This document shows positions 1 through 9,658 of a stretch of DNA of 64,000 nucleotides, one piece after another; within the stretch, counting starts at the first letter, position 1; every line of letters starts with the position of its first letter. The translations under genes were made by a program, and so were the position numbers. The stretch is from Nitzschia sp. DOCU1. Lineage: Eukaryota > Bacillariophyta > Bacillariophyceae > Bacillariales > Bacillariaceae. Where the stretch lies: the NCBI GenBank assembly GCA_951394045.1, contig OX595986.1:5168015-5232014 (forward strand). The letters are read 5' to 3'. The notes under the pieces were generated by a model. The model made no database searches, was not told the DNA's origin, and saw only the letters and a program-made list of their open reading frames with translations.

Positions 1-1
1 C

Positions 2-3000
2 GAGGCTAAAAAGATTCAGGAAATACTGACAGCATCAGTAAATGACCAGGTCCAATCGACAATTCTTTTGCATGGACCGGCGGGAGTGGGAAAATCCTCT
101 CTCGTTTCCAGTCTCCCTTGCTGGGACGGCGACGGCTTTATCATCGCTGCTTCTGGAAAGTACGAACAATCTAGTCAAAATGAACCATTTTCTGCATTAA
201 TAGTAGCGTGTCAACAATTGGTGGAAGTCTGGGTGGCAAGATCAACATCGGAAACAATGAACGAATTTCGACGTTTGATGAATGAAGATTATCAGGTCAT
301 GCACAACATTTTACCCCACGCTTACTACTATACGACTACAAAAGCTGGTGCTGCTGGTGCCGACGATCCTGCTGCGGCTCCTGGTGATCATGTGGTTTCA
401 GCTGAGTCTTCCCCGAACATTAGCACCGCCCATCAGCGGAGTTCCTTTTCGATTCTACAAAGTATGGCAACAACCGAATGCGTCAATGCGGCGTTTGTAA
501 GATTGCTGAAGTTTCTTAGCAAAGACGGGAGCATATTATTGTGGCTGGACGATCTACAATGGGCGGACAAGGCGAGCCTTGACGTCCTGAATGTATTGAT
601 GAGTGGAAGAGCAGGAACGGTCGAAAGTATGCTCTTGCTACTTTCGTATCGAGACGATGAAGTTTCCGGGGACCACGCCATGCTGCAACTGCTGACCCAT
701 GTACTACAGCCTGATGGTACTCCGGATGCTCCCCCCGCTGTTCGTTTCTATGACATTCCCCTTGAGGATTTGCCAGTCACGGGTGTCAATCAAATGGTAG
801 CAGCCATTGTGGAACGCGATCCCGAGGACACTCTGCCACTAGCACAGGTGATTCATACGAAAACTTCTGGGAACCCTTTCTTTGTCGTACAATTCCTACT
901 TATGCTGCGACGAGAGCAATTTATCAGGTATTCCTGTTCCACTTTCAAGTGGGAGTGGGGCGACATTGAAAAACTTTGGCATGCTGCCAAGTTGTCTGAC
1001 AACGTGGCCGATCTGATTGCCAGCTGTCTCGACTCGTTACCGGACGATACTCGAATCGCCATTCAAGTTGCATCGTGCCTAGGAAAGGTAGTCCCTGAAG
1101 ACATCCTTGTCGAATTCTTTGCTTCCGATTACAACAGTGATGAAGAGACATGCAAGGAAGGGGGGTGCCAAGGGCTACCTTACAGCTCGAGGCTGCATAA
1201 CATTCAGGAAGGCGACCTTAGAAGAATCTTGGATCGAGCTGTAAAATCGGGCATTCTCATCAAACCCCCCCATGGCCAAGATTCGTACTTGTGGGCACAC
1301 GACAAACTCCAACACGTTGCGTATTCTCTGATACCCAAAGAATCACAAGGCTTATTACACATGAGACTTGGCAAGTTGCTCTGGAGGCTTTCACTTGCCA
1401 GCAATGGCAAAGAATGGATGGTGTACATGGCGGCCGACCAACTCAATCGCTTTTCGGGTTATCATCACGACAAAATCCTTGGAGCTGAAGTTGCAACCTT
1501 ATGTCTAGAAGCGGCGAAGTTGTCGCTTTCCAAATCCGCATTGGTGCCCGCCTATGACATGCTCGAGGCCGGACTCCGTCACCTACCAATTGCCGATCGA
1601 TGGACGACTCACTATACACTAGGTGTCGAAATAGTAAGCACATTTAGCGAACTGGCGCTGCAGCTGGGCAAAAATGACGAGGCCATACAAGCTGCAAATG
1701 AAGTTAAGAACCACGCGAAGAGCTTGGACGACAAGTTCCCCGTTGAGTGCGTCATTCTAGGAGCTATAAGTTCTGGAAAGGATCGAAACTATGCTGTTGC
1801 AGTACAAAAGACGCTCGATCTCCTTACAGATTACGGTATCAAGTTTCCATCTAAACTGATCCCGGGCCAGTTGTTCGTTGAGAACCAGAAATGGAGGCGT
1901 AAACTATCCGGTGGCAAATTGTCCACTTTACTCCAGCTCCCTGAAATGACGAATCAAAGATCCCGACATATAATTCGCCTTCTTGTCCAGTACTTTGGAA
2001 TCTTTACCTTTATGGCACAGGGGGACAAAGATATGAGCTGGTATGCCTTTATGCGATCACTCACTTTGTCGGCTGAACAAGGCGTATGCGAAGATAGCGC
2101 CTTAGGCATTGTGGGGTGGGCGGCGTACTTGTGCGAAAGCGGGAGCTACATTGAGGCTGACGAATACGCTGAATTGGGTTTGAAACTACTCGAGCGATTT
2201 CCAGCAAAGATCGGGTCGCTGCATGCTCAGGTTTTAATGCTGGCAACAAGTAGAGTCTTTACGAGGACGCGTCCATGGAACGTTGTATTGGACTGGTGGC
2301 TCGAAGTTCATCATGCTGGACTTCGCACTGGAAATACGGAGAAGGCAGCCGTATCTGTTTTGGGGTATACCTATGCGTATTTGATGGTCGGGCTGCCTAT
2401 TGGATCTCTCAAGGCAGACTTGCTTGCGTACGAAAGGGAAGCACAGCAATTCTGCTCACCAGAAACTGTGAAAGTCATGTTTCAACTTTTTCATCAATTT
2501 GTGTTGAATCTGGAACAAGATGTTGCACTCCCTGCGGTACTGAAAGGAGTCGCAATGGACGAAGATCAAGTCCTGAATCGGCTGCATGGGAACGGATTAC
2601 GCATGACGAGGCGGGACTTATTTTCACTACGACTTTTCCTTGCTATGATATTTGGCTACTGGGATATGGCTGATCTGCTGGTTGATGAGTTGGAGCCCTT
2701 TTTGAACACTGACGGCTTTCTCGTGCGGGCGGATATGCTACGCGCCACCATGGCGCTTGTATGTTCTAAACTGTTCAGAATGAAAGGCAAAAGGAAGCAC
2801 AGAATTATCGCCAAGAAAATCATGAAGGAGCTGGAGAAAGATTTGAAGATAGGCAATGTCAATGTGCTCCCGTTGTATATGATGCTTCTAGCTGAACAGT
2901 GTCCGTGCAAGGAAAAATACGATGAGGCGATTCGTGTCTGTGCCAGGTTAGGATTGATCCATTTTGAAGCCTACATCTGTGAGCGCGCGGGTGAATACTT

Positions 3001-3382
3001 CGTTGCACAAAATGATAGTGACGGATGGACGGGATTTTACATTGCCCAAGCGATAGCGTCTTACGACGACTGGGGTGCTCACGGAAAGGCCAACCGCATG
3101 CACAAAGAATATGCAGAACGTCTCAAATCGGCAGATTCGAGGGCAGCGAAACCGAGAAGTAGTTCTTCGAAAGGACAACCTCGCTACAGTCCGCAACATG
3201 CCGATATACTAAAGGATTTCCATTGGGAAAGGCAGCATACCTATTATTCTAGCTATGGCAGCGTTGAGCTTAAGTCGAACAGTGGAAGTGCGTCGACAGG
3301 TAGTGAGGACTCGAGTACGGAATTGTGGAGTGAGAGTAGCAAGGTCAGCAATTCTGCGGCGAATCCTTTTTTACTTGAATAG
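2..3382 (+). CDS. AAA-type ATPase with TPR-like helical C-terminus (bacterial kinase/ATPase-module type), 5' partial
   Basis: The frame is open from the left window edge, so the true start lies outside; no ATG precedes the P-loop here. Near the beginning is a Walker A motif, GPAGVGKS, and about 150 residues later a Walker B-like segment, LLWLDDLQWAD. A KTSGNPFF motif and an HDKLQHVAY segment follow. This order (ATPase, then winged-helix-like region, then long alpha-helical TPR-like tail) is the one known from the central part of bacterial serine/threonine kinase - ATPase - sensor histidine kinase proteins, where it acts as an ATP-dependent signalling switch. A kinase domain may lie upstream of the window. 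No GAF or histidine-kinase domain follows; the protein ends in a Ser-rich tail (about the last 70 residues). About 1126 codons are visible. The family assignment is confident, the cellular role is not. Confidence 0.82.
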   Translation, partial: EAKKIQEILTASVNDQVQSTILLHGPAGVGKSSLVSSLPCWDGDGFIIAASGKYEQSSQNEPFSALIVACQQLVEVWVARSTSETMNEFRRLMNEDYQVMHNILPHAYYYTTTKAGAAGADDPAAAPGDHVVSAESSPNISTAHQRSSFSILQSMATTECVNAAFVRLLKFLSKDGSILLWLDDLQWADKASLDVLNVLMSGRAGTVESMLLLLSYRDDEVSGDHAMLQLLTHVLQPDGTPDAPPAVRFYDIPLEDLPVTGVNQMVAAIVERDPEDTLPLAQVIHTKTSGNPFFVVQFLLMLRREQFIRYSCSTFKWEWGDIEKLWHAAKLSDNVADLIASCLDSLPDDTRIAIQVASCLGKVVPEDILVEFFASDYNSDEETCKEGGCQGLPYSSRLHNIQEGDLRRILDRAVKSGILIKPPHGQDSYLWAHDKLQHVAYSLIPKESQGLLHMRLGKLLWRLSLASNGKEWMVYMAADQLNRFSGYHHDKILGAEVATLCLEAAKLSLSKSALVPAYDMLEAGLRHLPIADRWTTHYTLGVEIVSTFSELALQLGKNDEAIQAANEVKNHAKSLDDKFPVECVILGAISSGKDRNYAVAVQKTLDLLTDYGIKFPSKLIPGQLFVENQKWRRKLSGGKLSTLLQLPEMTNQRSRHIIRLLVQYFGIFTFMAQGDKDMSWYAFMRSLTLSAEQGVCEDSALGIVGWAAYLCESGSYIEADEYAELGLKLLERFPAKIGSLHAQVLMLATSRVFTRTRPWNVVLDWWLEVHHAGLRTGNTEKAAVSVLGYTYAYLMVGLPIGSLKADLLAYEREAQQFCSPETVKVMFQLFHQFVLNLEQDVALPAVLKGVAMDEDQVLNRLHGNGLRMTRRDLFSLRLFLAMIFGYWDMADLLVDELEPFLNTDGFLVRADMLRATMALVCSKLFRMKGKRKHRIIAKKIMKELEKDLKIGNVNVLPLYMMLLAEQCPCKEKYDEAIRVCARLGLIHFEAYICERAGEYFVAQNDSDGWTGFYIAQAIASYDDWGAHGKANRMHKEYAERLKSADSRAAKPRSSSSKGQPRYSPQHADILKDFHWERQHTYYSSYGSVELKSNSGSASTGSEDSSTELWSESSKVSNSAANPFLLE

Positions 3383-3694
3383 GATTGAACGGTAAACTAG
3401 AGAGGAGCATCCTACGAGGAGTCGTTTTGCTTTTATGGTGATATGCACTGATCGATGATGGTCCGATGGTATCCAGGGCAGCAGCAGGGCGGGCTCTCGG
3501 GCGACGGAATGTGGAGTTGATTCGTCATCTGAGTGTCAGGATATATTCAATGAATTCGAACCATGAGCAACGACCTTCGTGCTCTACACTAGTATTTTTA
3601 TGATTCAAGGTGTTTCGATCGTGCTGCTCGGATACCTTGTAATCTAGTATTCTCGTTCCCCTTTTCTGACAGTAGACTTCCCAGTACCAGTCTA
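3383..3694. other. convergent intergenic region
   Basis: About 310 bp between the 3' ends of two convergent genes. I see no ORF, RNA gene or clear repeat. It must hold both 3' untranslated regions. Confidence 0.5.
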
Positions 3695-6600
3695 TCATAT
3701 CGGATTCAAGAAAAAACTAGCCCCCTTTTCGGCCCACGAATCTTCAGAAACCGTGCTGTCTTCCATTCCCGTCATGCCTACCTCGCTCATGTATTTAAGG
3801 AGGTCTTTTGGCGTGTCAAGCTGAGGGCAAACCTTTTCCTTGGTCTTAATGCGAGACGCCGGTTTACCATAGCCGCTTCTGCCGCATCCTCTCGGATTGT
3901 ATCCGACCCTATGGATATGAGACAGTTCGGCTCGCATACGGTACAACTCGTGTTCCATCTGACCACGCTCTTCCAACCACGCTTGTCGCTCTTGTTTCCA
4001 AATTTGACGTTCTTGCTTCCAATGATCTTGGGCCGTCTTGTGTTCAAGCAAGTCACTTTCTCGTTTGCGCATCCATCCTGCTAGATGACTTTTAAGCTCA
4101 GTTTTGCTCGACTCAAGCGATTTTCGCAATTGCTCGGACTCCAGACGAAAATGTGAGGCTTGTTCCTGCGCAGTGGCCAATTCGTCTCTCATTACTGTCT
4201 GCTGTTGCAGTACATTTTTCAATTCTTCCTGGGCCTGACTGAGTTGCAAATTGGCTGTAAGTAGTGTCTCAGGGAGCCATTCCAATAATTTTTCTTTCCC
4301 CGGCCCTTCCATCCATTGTTCTAGTAGCCGTTTCCAGAACATAGGAGCATCTTGTCGTTGACATGCAGTTTGCCAACCTTTGGATAGAACTTCCAAGCAC
4401 CTCTCTTGAAGTCGTTGACTTGAAGACCCGTTTTCCGCGTCGATGGTGTCGTTACTGTTTTTGTCGCCACCATAATATCCCCCCAAAGTCCATGAGAATT
4501 CGAGCAAGGCGATCGCCGCGTCAATCGTCAGTACACCAATTTGTGAAGCACATCGCTCCAAAAATTCCAATGAGACTTCATGTCGATGATGAATACAAAA
4601 CTCGACCAATATACTGCAAAGATTCAACGATTGTTGTTGTTCCGTCGGCGAAACACGCTCCAGCAGATTCACAAATTGCGACGGAGAAATGTCCGCAAGG
4701 AAGTTTGCGAATTTGGCTGACTGTACATTTAAACTTGACAATTCTCCCGAGGCGATGTGTAAAATCCAATCAACCAATTCCTGTTGATCATAATAGGTGG
4801 CCTCCCAAAAATATTGATCCATGGTGTCACGACCCAAATCAGCATGAACAAATTCCATGCACTCTTTTAGCAATTGGGGTTGCTGAATGTAATTTGCCAG
4901 ATAGGCCATGCCGACAGCATTTTCAGTTTTCAATTCAAATGATGAGTCCCCGTAGAGATAATCCAACAAGTCCGGTACTAATTCGCACGCTCGAGCGAGC
5001 AAGGGAATACGGGTAACAGGATCGATATTGGAATTGTTGTTTGCAGTCATCATGACTCGTTGAAAGTATGCGCAGGCACGGCTGCCCACGGCCAAGACGA
5101 CGCGATGGACGTGATAGGTGGTGAAAGATTTGCTGGTACGATTAAAGATTTCCAGACGCCAATCAGAGAGCGACTGCGAAGGATCCATGCGCCAGGATAA
5201 TCGAGGCGCCATGGGGATATCCAAAGTACTGGAGATTTTCTCGGGGGTGCTTTTGGGAGGTTTGGTATTTTCCACGGATGTCGTCGCCGTGGCCACCAAC
5301 GTCTGGGTCTCTTCGATGGAAGTCGTCGCCGCCGCAAATGGCCTGGCGGGAGGAGGCGTGGACGAAAAAGACTTGGCCAAAAGTATAGCTTGGCTTTCCA
5401 TGGAAAAACTCTGAGGCGTAGCACGAGCAGCAGCGCTTGAGACGGATGGCGGATGCGTTGGCGAAAAGAGTAGCCTCTCTGTCGAATTTTGCTTTAAAAG
5501 CCGCGATGGATAGATGCTCGACGATGGCAGGCCTGGATCTGACATTGTCAGATACCGCCGTTGTATTCGTTCAATGGGCGAAAGCGTCTCGTCGTATTCT
5601 TTCGTCCATGTTTCCCTGATAGCAGGTAGCTCCGATTGAGACTTTCCTTCATTCTCGAAGGACTTGTCTTGGTTAGGTACAGAAGACGGCACAATAGAAT
5701 TTGTGGACTCCATGGAGCCGTTCAAAGCCACCCTTGTCCTTTCTCGGAGGGATAGCAGAGACCTCGCATCGTCGACGCCTCGATGAGGATTGGAACGGGG
5801 TGGTTCTACCGAGGAGGTAAAGGACGACGACGTTGCCATGGATCCATTCAAGGCCGTCTTTGTCTTTTCTCGTAGGGAGCGGAGAGAATCCTCGGCACCA
5901 CCCTGCATGGGACGACCAACGGGTTGAAAGGACGATGAGCCCGTCGTTGTTGTAGAAGCGGTTTGTTGGGATTCATATGACATGTCCAGTACGCCATTGC
6001 CGCTCGTACTCTTAGTCGTTGTCGCTGCTGCAGACCTGCTTGGCCGAAGGGAATCAAACGAGGATGCCGACGACACTCCCTCCGCCGTTGAGCATTGTTT
6101 GGAGGATTCAAAAGACGTTTCTAGCACGGCCATCATGGGAATAGATCTCAAGGACGGTAGGTGTGGCATGGAACAAAGAATCATGGGATCGTCGTTAGGC
6201 CAAGGTACAATTTCATCATAACCACCTTGTCCTTGACTATCGCTGACAGCAGTAGTACACGATGGTCCGATTGTAGAACCATCGGGATCTTCGGGGCCAG
6301 CAGATCCCGTTTCCTCTTCATTGTTGTCATAATGATCATCGGGTAACACATGCCCATCGGGTTCTTCAGCGGGCCGAACCTCGACCGGCTCCACATGCGG
6401 AGGCTGTTTCCGCCGTGTTGGAGATGGTTCTTTGGGTCGTCGTCGATAGGGCAACAACGTTGATTTACGGGCAATGTGGCCTGCCAAGGATCTAGTGTTA
6501 CTTTTGTCCCCACCCCGCAGCACAATGGTAGGGTTGACGCTAGCGGTTCGTTGTTCTCTTTGTTGTTTGGATTGAACGGAAAAAGATGAGCTTGGGGACC

Positions 6601-7147
6601 AGCTGGGATCGACAGAAAAAGTAGATTGCCTGGTCACAATTGTCTGATCGTCGGGTCGAATCGGCTGAAACAACAGCGAGGCTTGGTGTGCTTCGAGTCG
6701 TTTCAGGAGTTGCTGTACTTCTTCGTCTTCGATGGTCATGGGAGAAACTAGCCCTAACCCTTGCACCGGATACGCTAGCGATGCAGATAAGGGTGGTGTA
6801 GAATTGGTGCAAGCAGCGCGTCCCGCGTTCCCTTCGTCACTGGGCAAAGTCATTACACTGCCAGAGATTCCCGTTAAGTCGTTTTCCTCCCCATCAACTG
6901 GCGACCCTCGATCGTCGTGAGTTTCATCTTCGATTAGTACTCGCTGGCCTTGATGTTGCTGCGGCCACGACACGCCTTCAGTGTTACTGCGCGTACCCCC
7001 TGACAGTCGATCCCGAAAGAAATCCTCTTCTGCGTTGGAATAGTTCGAGGTGTGCTCGAGATACACTGACGACATGGCTGGAGAGGATCGCGACGACACG
7101 GTAGAGTTGCTAGCCGAGTGAACGATTGAATTGGATGGAAGTGACAT
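3695..7147 (-). CDS. BTB/POZ domain protein with long disordered N-terminus and C-terminal coiled coil
   Basis: The ORF is about 1150 residues from ATG at 7147 (the frame is open a little further but without ATG). The first about 650 residues are Ser/Thr/Pro-rich and look disordered. They contain a twice-repeated motif, SLREKTKTALNGSM and SLRERTRVALNGSM. At about residues 655-790 is a BTB/POZ fold (DWRLEIFNRTSKSFTTYHVH, RVVLAVGS, YFQRVM), followed by a BACK-like helical region to about residue 930. Residues about 965-1080 form a strongly heptad-like coiled coil rich in Gln, Glu, Lys and Arg. BTB proteins are usually oligomeric adaptors, often for Cullin-3 ligases; the exact partner here is unknown. 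No kelch or zinc-finger partner domain is visible. The single-exon structure and clean ends make the gene call solid. Confidence 0.85.
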   Translation of the reverse strand: MSLPSNSIVHSASNSTVSSRSSPAMSSVYLEHTSNYSNAEEDFFRDRLSGGTRSNTEGVSWPQQHQGQRVLIEDETHDDRGSPVDGEENDLTGISGSVMTLPSDEGNAGRAACTNSTPPLSASLAYPVQGLGLVSPMTIEDEEVQQLLKRLEAHQASLLFQPIRPDDQTIVTRQSTFSVDPSWSPSSSFSVQSKQQREQRTASVNPTIVLRGGDKSNTRSLAGHIARKSTLLPYRRRPKEPSPTRRKQPPHVEPVEVRPAEEPDGHVLPDDHYDNNEEETGSAGPEDPDGSTIGPSCTTAVSDSQGQGGYDEIVPWPNDDPMILCSMPHLPSLRSIPMMAVLETSFESSKQCSTAEGVSSASSFDSLRPSRSAAATTTKSTSGNGVLDMSYESQQTASTTTTGSSSFQPVGRPMQGGAEDSLRSLREKTKTALNGSMATSSSFTSSVEPPRSNPHRGVDDARSLLSLRERTRVALNGSMESTNSIVPSSVPNQDKSFENEGKSQSELPAIRETWTKEYDETLSPIERIQRRYLTMSDPGLPSSSIYPSRLLKQNSTERLLFSPTHPPSVSSAAARATPQSFSMESQAILLAKSFSSTPPPARPFAAATTSIEETQTLVATATTSVENTKPPKSTPEKISSTLDIPMAPRLSWRMDPSQSLSDWRLEIFNRTSKSFTTYHVHRVVLAVGSRACAYFQRVMMTANNNSNIDPVTRIPLLARACELVPDLLDYLYGDSSFELKTENAVGMAYLANYIQQPQLLKECMEFVHADLGRDTMDQYFWEATYYDQQELVDWILHIASGELSSLNVQSAKFANFLADISPSQFVNLLERVSPTEQQQSLNLCSILVEFCIHHRHEVSLEFLERCASQIGVLTIDAAIALLEFSWTLGGYYGGDKNSNDTIDAENGSSSQRLQERCLEVLSKGWQTACQRQDAPMFWKRLLEQWMEGPGKEKLLEWLPETLLTANLQLSQAQEELKNVLQQQTVMRDELATAQEQASHFRLESEQLRKSLESSKTELKSHLAGWMRKRESDLLEHKTAQDHWKQERQIWKQERQAWLEERGQMEHELYRMRAELSHIHRVGYNPRGCGRSGYGKPASRIKTKEKVCPQLDTPKDLLKYMSEVGMTGMEDSTVSEDSWAEKGASFFLNPI

Positions 7148-7350
7148 GTTTCCCCAAGCCACGCTACTCGCTACAGGTATTGGCGCTTATGCGTATTCGT
7201 ATTCTCGCACCATGGTTTCAAAGCAGGCCCCCGAATGCCAATGGAATGAAGGTGATCGACCAAATTTGGGCTTTGAACGGACATTTGGGTCGTTTACGCA
7301 AACGCATGTTGTTTACGCAACAACGGGTGGGGCGGGCTCGACGAAAGCCT

Positions 7351-7383
7351 TTTCCCGCCATTTTTCGTGACCGGCTGACGTCA
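7351..7383. promoter_or_regulatory. E2F-like and CRE-like sites upstream of the BTB gene
   Basis: About 200-240 bp upstream of the BTB gene start are TTTCCCGCC (7351-7359, matching the E2F/DP consensus) and the full palindrome TGACGTCA (7376-7383, a CRE/bZIP site). TGACGT-type elements are known as CO2/cAMP-responsive sites in diatom promoters. Function here is inferred only from motif and position. Confidence 0.35.
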
Positions 7384-7769
7384 GACCTAAAACAAAGGAG
7401 CGCCATGTTGTTTCATCTTCTGTAGTTAGAGTTAACAAATAGTATTACCTTCCCCTAGCGACAAGCAAGATATAGCAACACAACAAGCAGCAACAATTTC
7501 CTCGAGATCGTGCGATCTTCTCGGACTACTAATTAGTTCCCGTTACTTGCATGGGTGAACACCAACGTTTGGTGCTGGAAAAAATGTGGTAGCATAATCT
7601 GAACCGTCTTCGTGATGGTGGGGGAATATCAGGTACTTCCTTGTAGTGCTCTCGTTGTACTAATGCTGCTGGTCACACCAAGACGAAGTGAATCGCCGAT
7701 ATAGTAGTATATACTACTACTGTCGAAAAAAACGGCGATACATGTGAACTCGCTCCTTCTAATGACGGA
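7384..7769. other. intergenic region with an 18-bp palindrome
   Basis: This spacer separates the upstream region of the BTB gene from the 3' end of the TPR-like gene. It holds no ORF I would support. A perfect 18-bp palindrome (7702-7719, TAGTAGTATATACTACTA) lies about 50 bp beyond the TPR-like gene's stop codon and could be a 3'-end hairpin. Confidence 0.4.
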
Positions 7770-8720
7770 TTAAGCTGCTGACGCCACATGAGCAACCACA
7801 GTGCTGGTCGTTGTCATTAACATGCCAATCGCAAATCTCCAAAAGAAGGAATGTCTTGGAATGGCAACCTGACGAGCTTCGAGTGATTGTATAGCCGACA
7901 AGAGCTGCTGACCACATTGATGAGTTCTATCAATATAATTCTGCCCCAAAACGCTTGACGCATGTCCAATATTTACAAGAAGCGTCAAGGCATGGCGTGG
8001 GCCCAGCCGCAAGAAATGGGTACGGCAGGGTAAGCTATACACAATTTCCCACAATTTCAGGGCTTGTCTCATGCAGCCAGAGTCACCAGTAAACAGGGCG
8101 GCCAGATGCGTCGTCATGGCGAGATTGTACAAGCTTATAAAAGTCAACTGGTTGATCGTGACTTGCTCAGGGAGCCTCAATAAAGCCGACTGGGCAGCAA
8201 AGGCGGAGGGCGACGTTAGAGGGAGCGACCCGCCGCCGTGCTGCGGCAGCAGCACGTTCTTCTTGTTATCTTTCGTCAGAGCAGCACCAGCAGCAACATC
8301 ACCAGGAATACTGCTCGTAGTACTAGTAGTACTACTATTTTCCGATGAGAATGCCATGTGACGAGCAGCACCAGCTTGTTCTTGATCATCCTCCTGATCA
8401 CTATTTTCGCGACCAAGGCGTCCAAAGTCTGATGTGAACTCCAAATCACCAGAACCAGATTCGGCTGGCACTAGATAAGAGCTTGGATAGAAAAAGACGC
8501 TGGCGTCGAGACCTTCTTGTAGTGGTTGGCGGAGCATGACGTTCATCGAGCTAAACGCAGCATTGAACGAGTATTTCGAGGCCTCAACATCGCCCTGTTC
8601 AAACGCTTGGATACCTTGCTGATGAAGGGCGAAAATCTCTTGTTGTTGCTTGTGCAATAGCGAAGATAGTAAAGGGAAAGGAGAGGTGAGGTCTTCTAAA
8701 TGGTAGTTGACAGAGTTCAT
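7770..8720 (-). CDS. TPR-like helical protein, unknown function
   Basis: 316 residues from a clear ATG (8720) to TAA. Residues about 25-65 look like one helical-hairpin (TPR-like) unit (QQGIQAFEQGDVEASKYSFN), and residues about 195-290 like two more (NLAMTTHLAALFTGDSG, NIGHASSVLGQNYI). Between them is a Ser/Asp/Gln-rich linker. The pattern of short TPR-like proteins with a low-complexity insert is familiar from diatom genomes, but I do not recognise an assigned function. No signal peptide or membrane segment is visible. The gene runs in the same direction as the BTB gene, but eukaryotic neighbours need not be related. The DNA of the linker has runs of GTAGTACTAGTAGTACTAC-type palindrome. Confidence 0.7.
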   Translation of the reverse strand: MNSVNYHLEDLTSPFPLLSSLLHKQQQEIFALHQQGIQAFEQGDVEASKYSFNAAFSSMNVMLRQPLQEGLDASVFFYPSSYLVPAESGSGDLEFTSDFGRLGRENSDQEDDQEQAGAARHMAFSSENSSTTSTTSSIPGDVAAGAALTKDNKKNVLLPQHGGGSLPLTSPSAFAAQSALLRLPEQVTINQLTFISLYNLAMTTHLAALFTGDSGCMRQALKLWEIVYSLPCRTHFLRLGPRHALTLLVNIGHASSVLGQNYIDRTHQCGQQLLSAIQSLEARQVAIPRHSFFWRFAIGMLMTTTSTVVAHVASAA

Positions 8721-8917
8721 CTTGGTGGTGGAGCGGGGCCAATTCTAGGAGTGGGCTGAGTTTCAAACAAGGGAAAGCATTTGGTGTAATCAAAAATGTG
8801 TGGCTACTCTACCGGTCGCAGCCAATTTACCGCTAGCAAATTCAACTCTTGCGGGAAATGAGCTTGGAGTTTCTCCGGATCATCACACGTCATGCCTTTC
8901 GTTGAATCATTTAGGAC

Positions 8918-8948
<31 letters not shown>

Positions 8949-9658
8949 TCCATTCAATGTTTCTGTGTATTATAAAAAATAGCGGTTGAGGTGTATCAAC
9001 TTCAACCGATGAAGAAGCTTTTGTATCCCGGACAACATCTGCGCGCCTACCGTACTTTTGTTAAAGGTGGATGTACTTTACAGAGAAATACCACCAACAC
9101 GGCATATGAAGAAAACGAAAAGCCTCCAATCAACAATGACCGGTACGCGAAAGTGCGACATTGTCCTATCGTTCGCTTGAATTTGGAAGCTAAATTCTCC
9201 ATAGGCAAATGGTGAACGAGCGTTTTTTGGAAGAGAGACACTTATGCATCGCCTCTTTTCTTCGGTTCCGCGAGATCCGGTAAGCATTTCTCTAGTGCCG
9301 GATGTACTATGCCTTTGGGGGGCAACGTACCTTTACTCTTGATAACAAAAATGATTGCCATCTGCGCAATGTGTCCTGCGGCATGTCATTCTGTGCCACA
9401 CATCCAGTCTCCTTCCGACGTTGAGAATTGGGGGGAGGGGGGGCGCGAGTAGCTTTGAGGGCGGATACCTACCGGCCTGTCTGAATTTTATACATGACTT
9501 CATTACCGTCATACAAGTCCAATAGGGTTATTAGGTTATGAGGTCATTCCTCGTAGGAACCGTCCCCCGCCATCACATCACAAACCTCGACCATGATGAT
9601 GCACCGCGAGCGACCTTGACATCATCCGATGATGGTTCTATAACAATATCTCACTAAC
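8721..9658. other. divergent intergenic region with (GA)n microsatellite
   Basis: About 940 bp between two divergent genes, so it should contain both promoters. The only structure I see is a GA microsatellite (about 8918-8949, interrupted once by GATA) and a G-rich tract near 9430. Short ORFs here have no coding character. Confidence 0.45.
8918..8949. repeat. (GA)n microsatellite
   Basis: Run of GA dinucleotides with a single GATA interruption, in the divergent promoter region about 200 bp from the TPR-like gene start. Confidence 0.85.
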
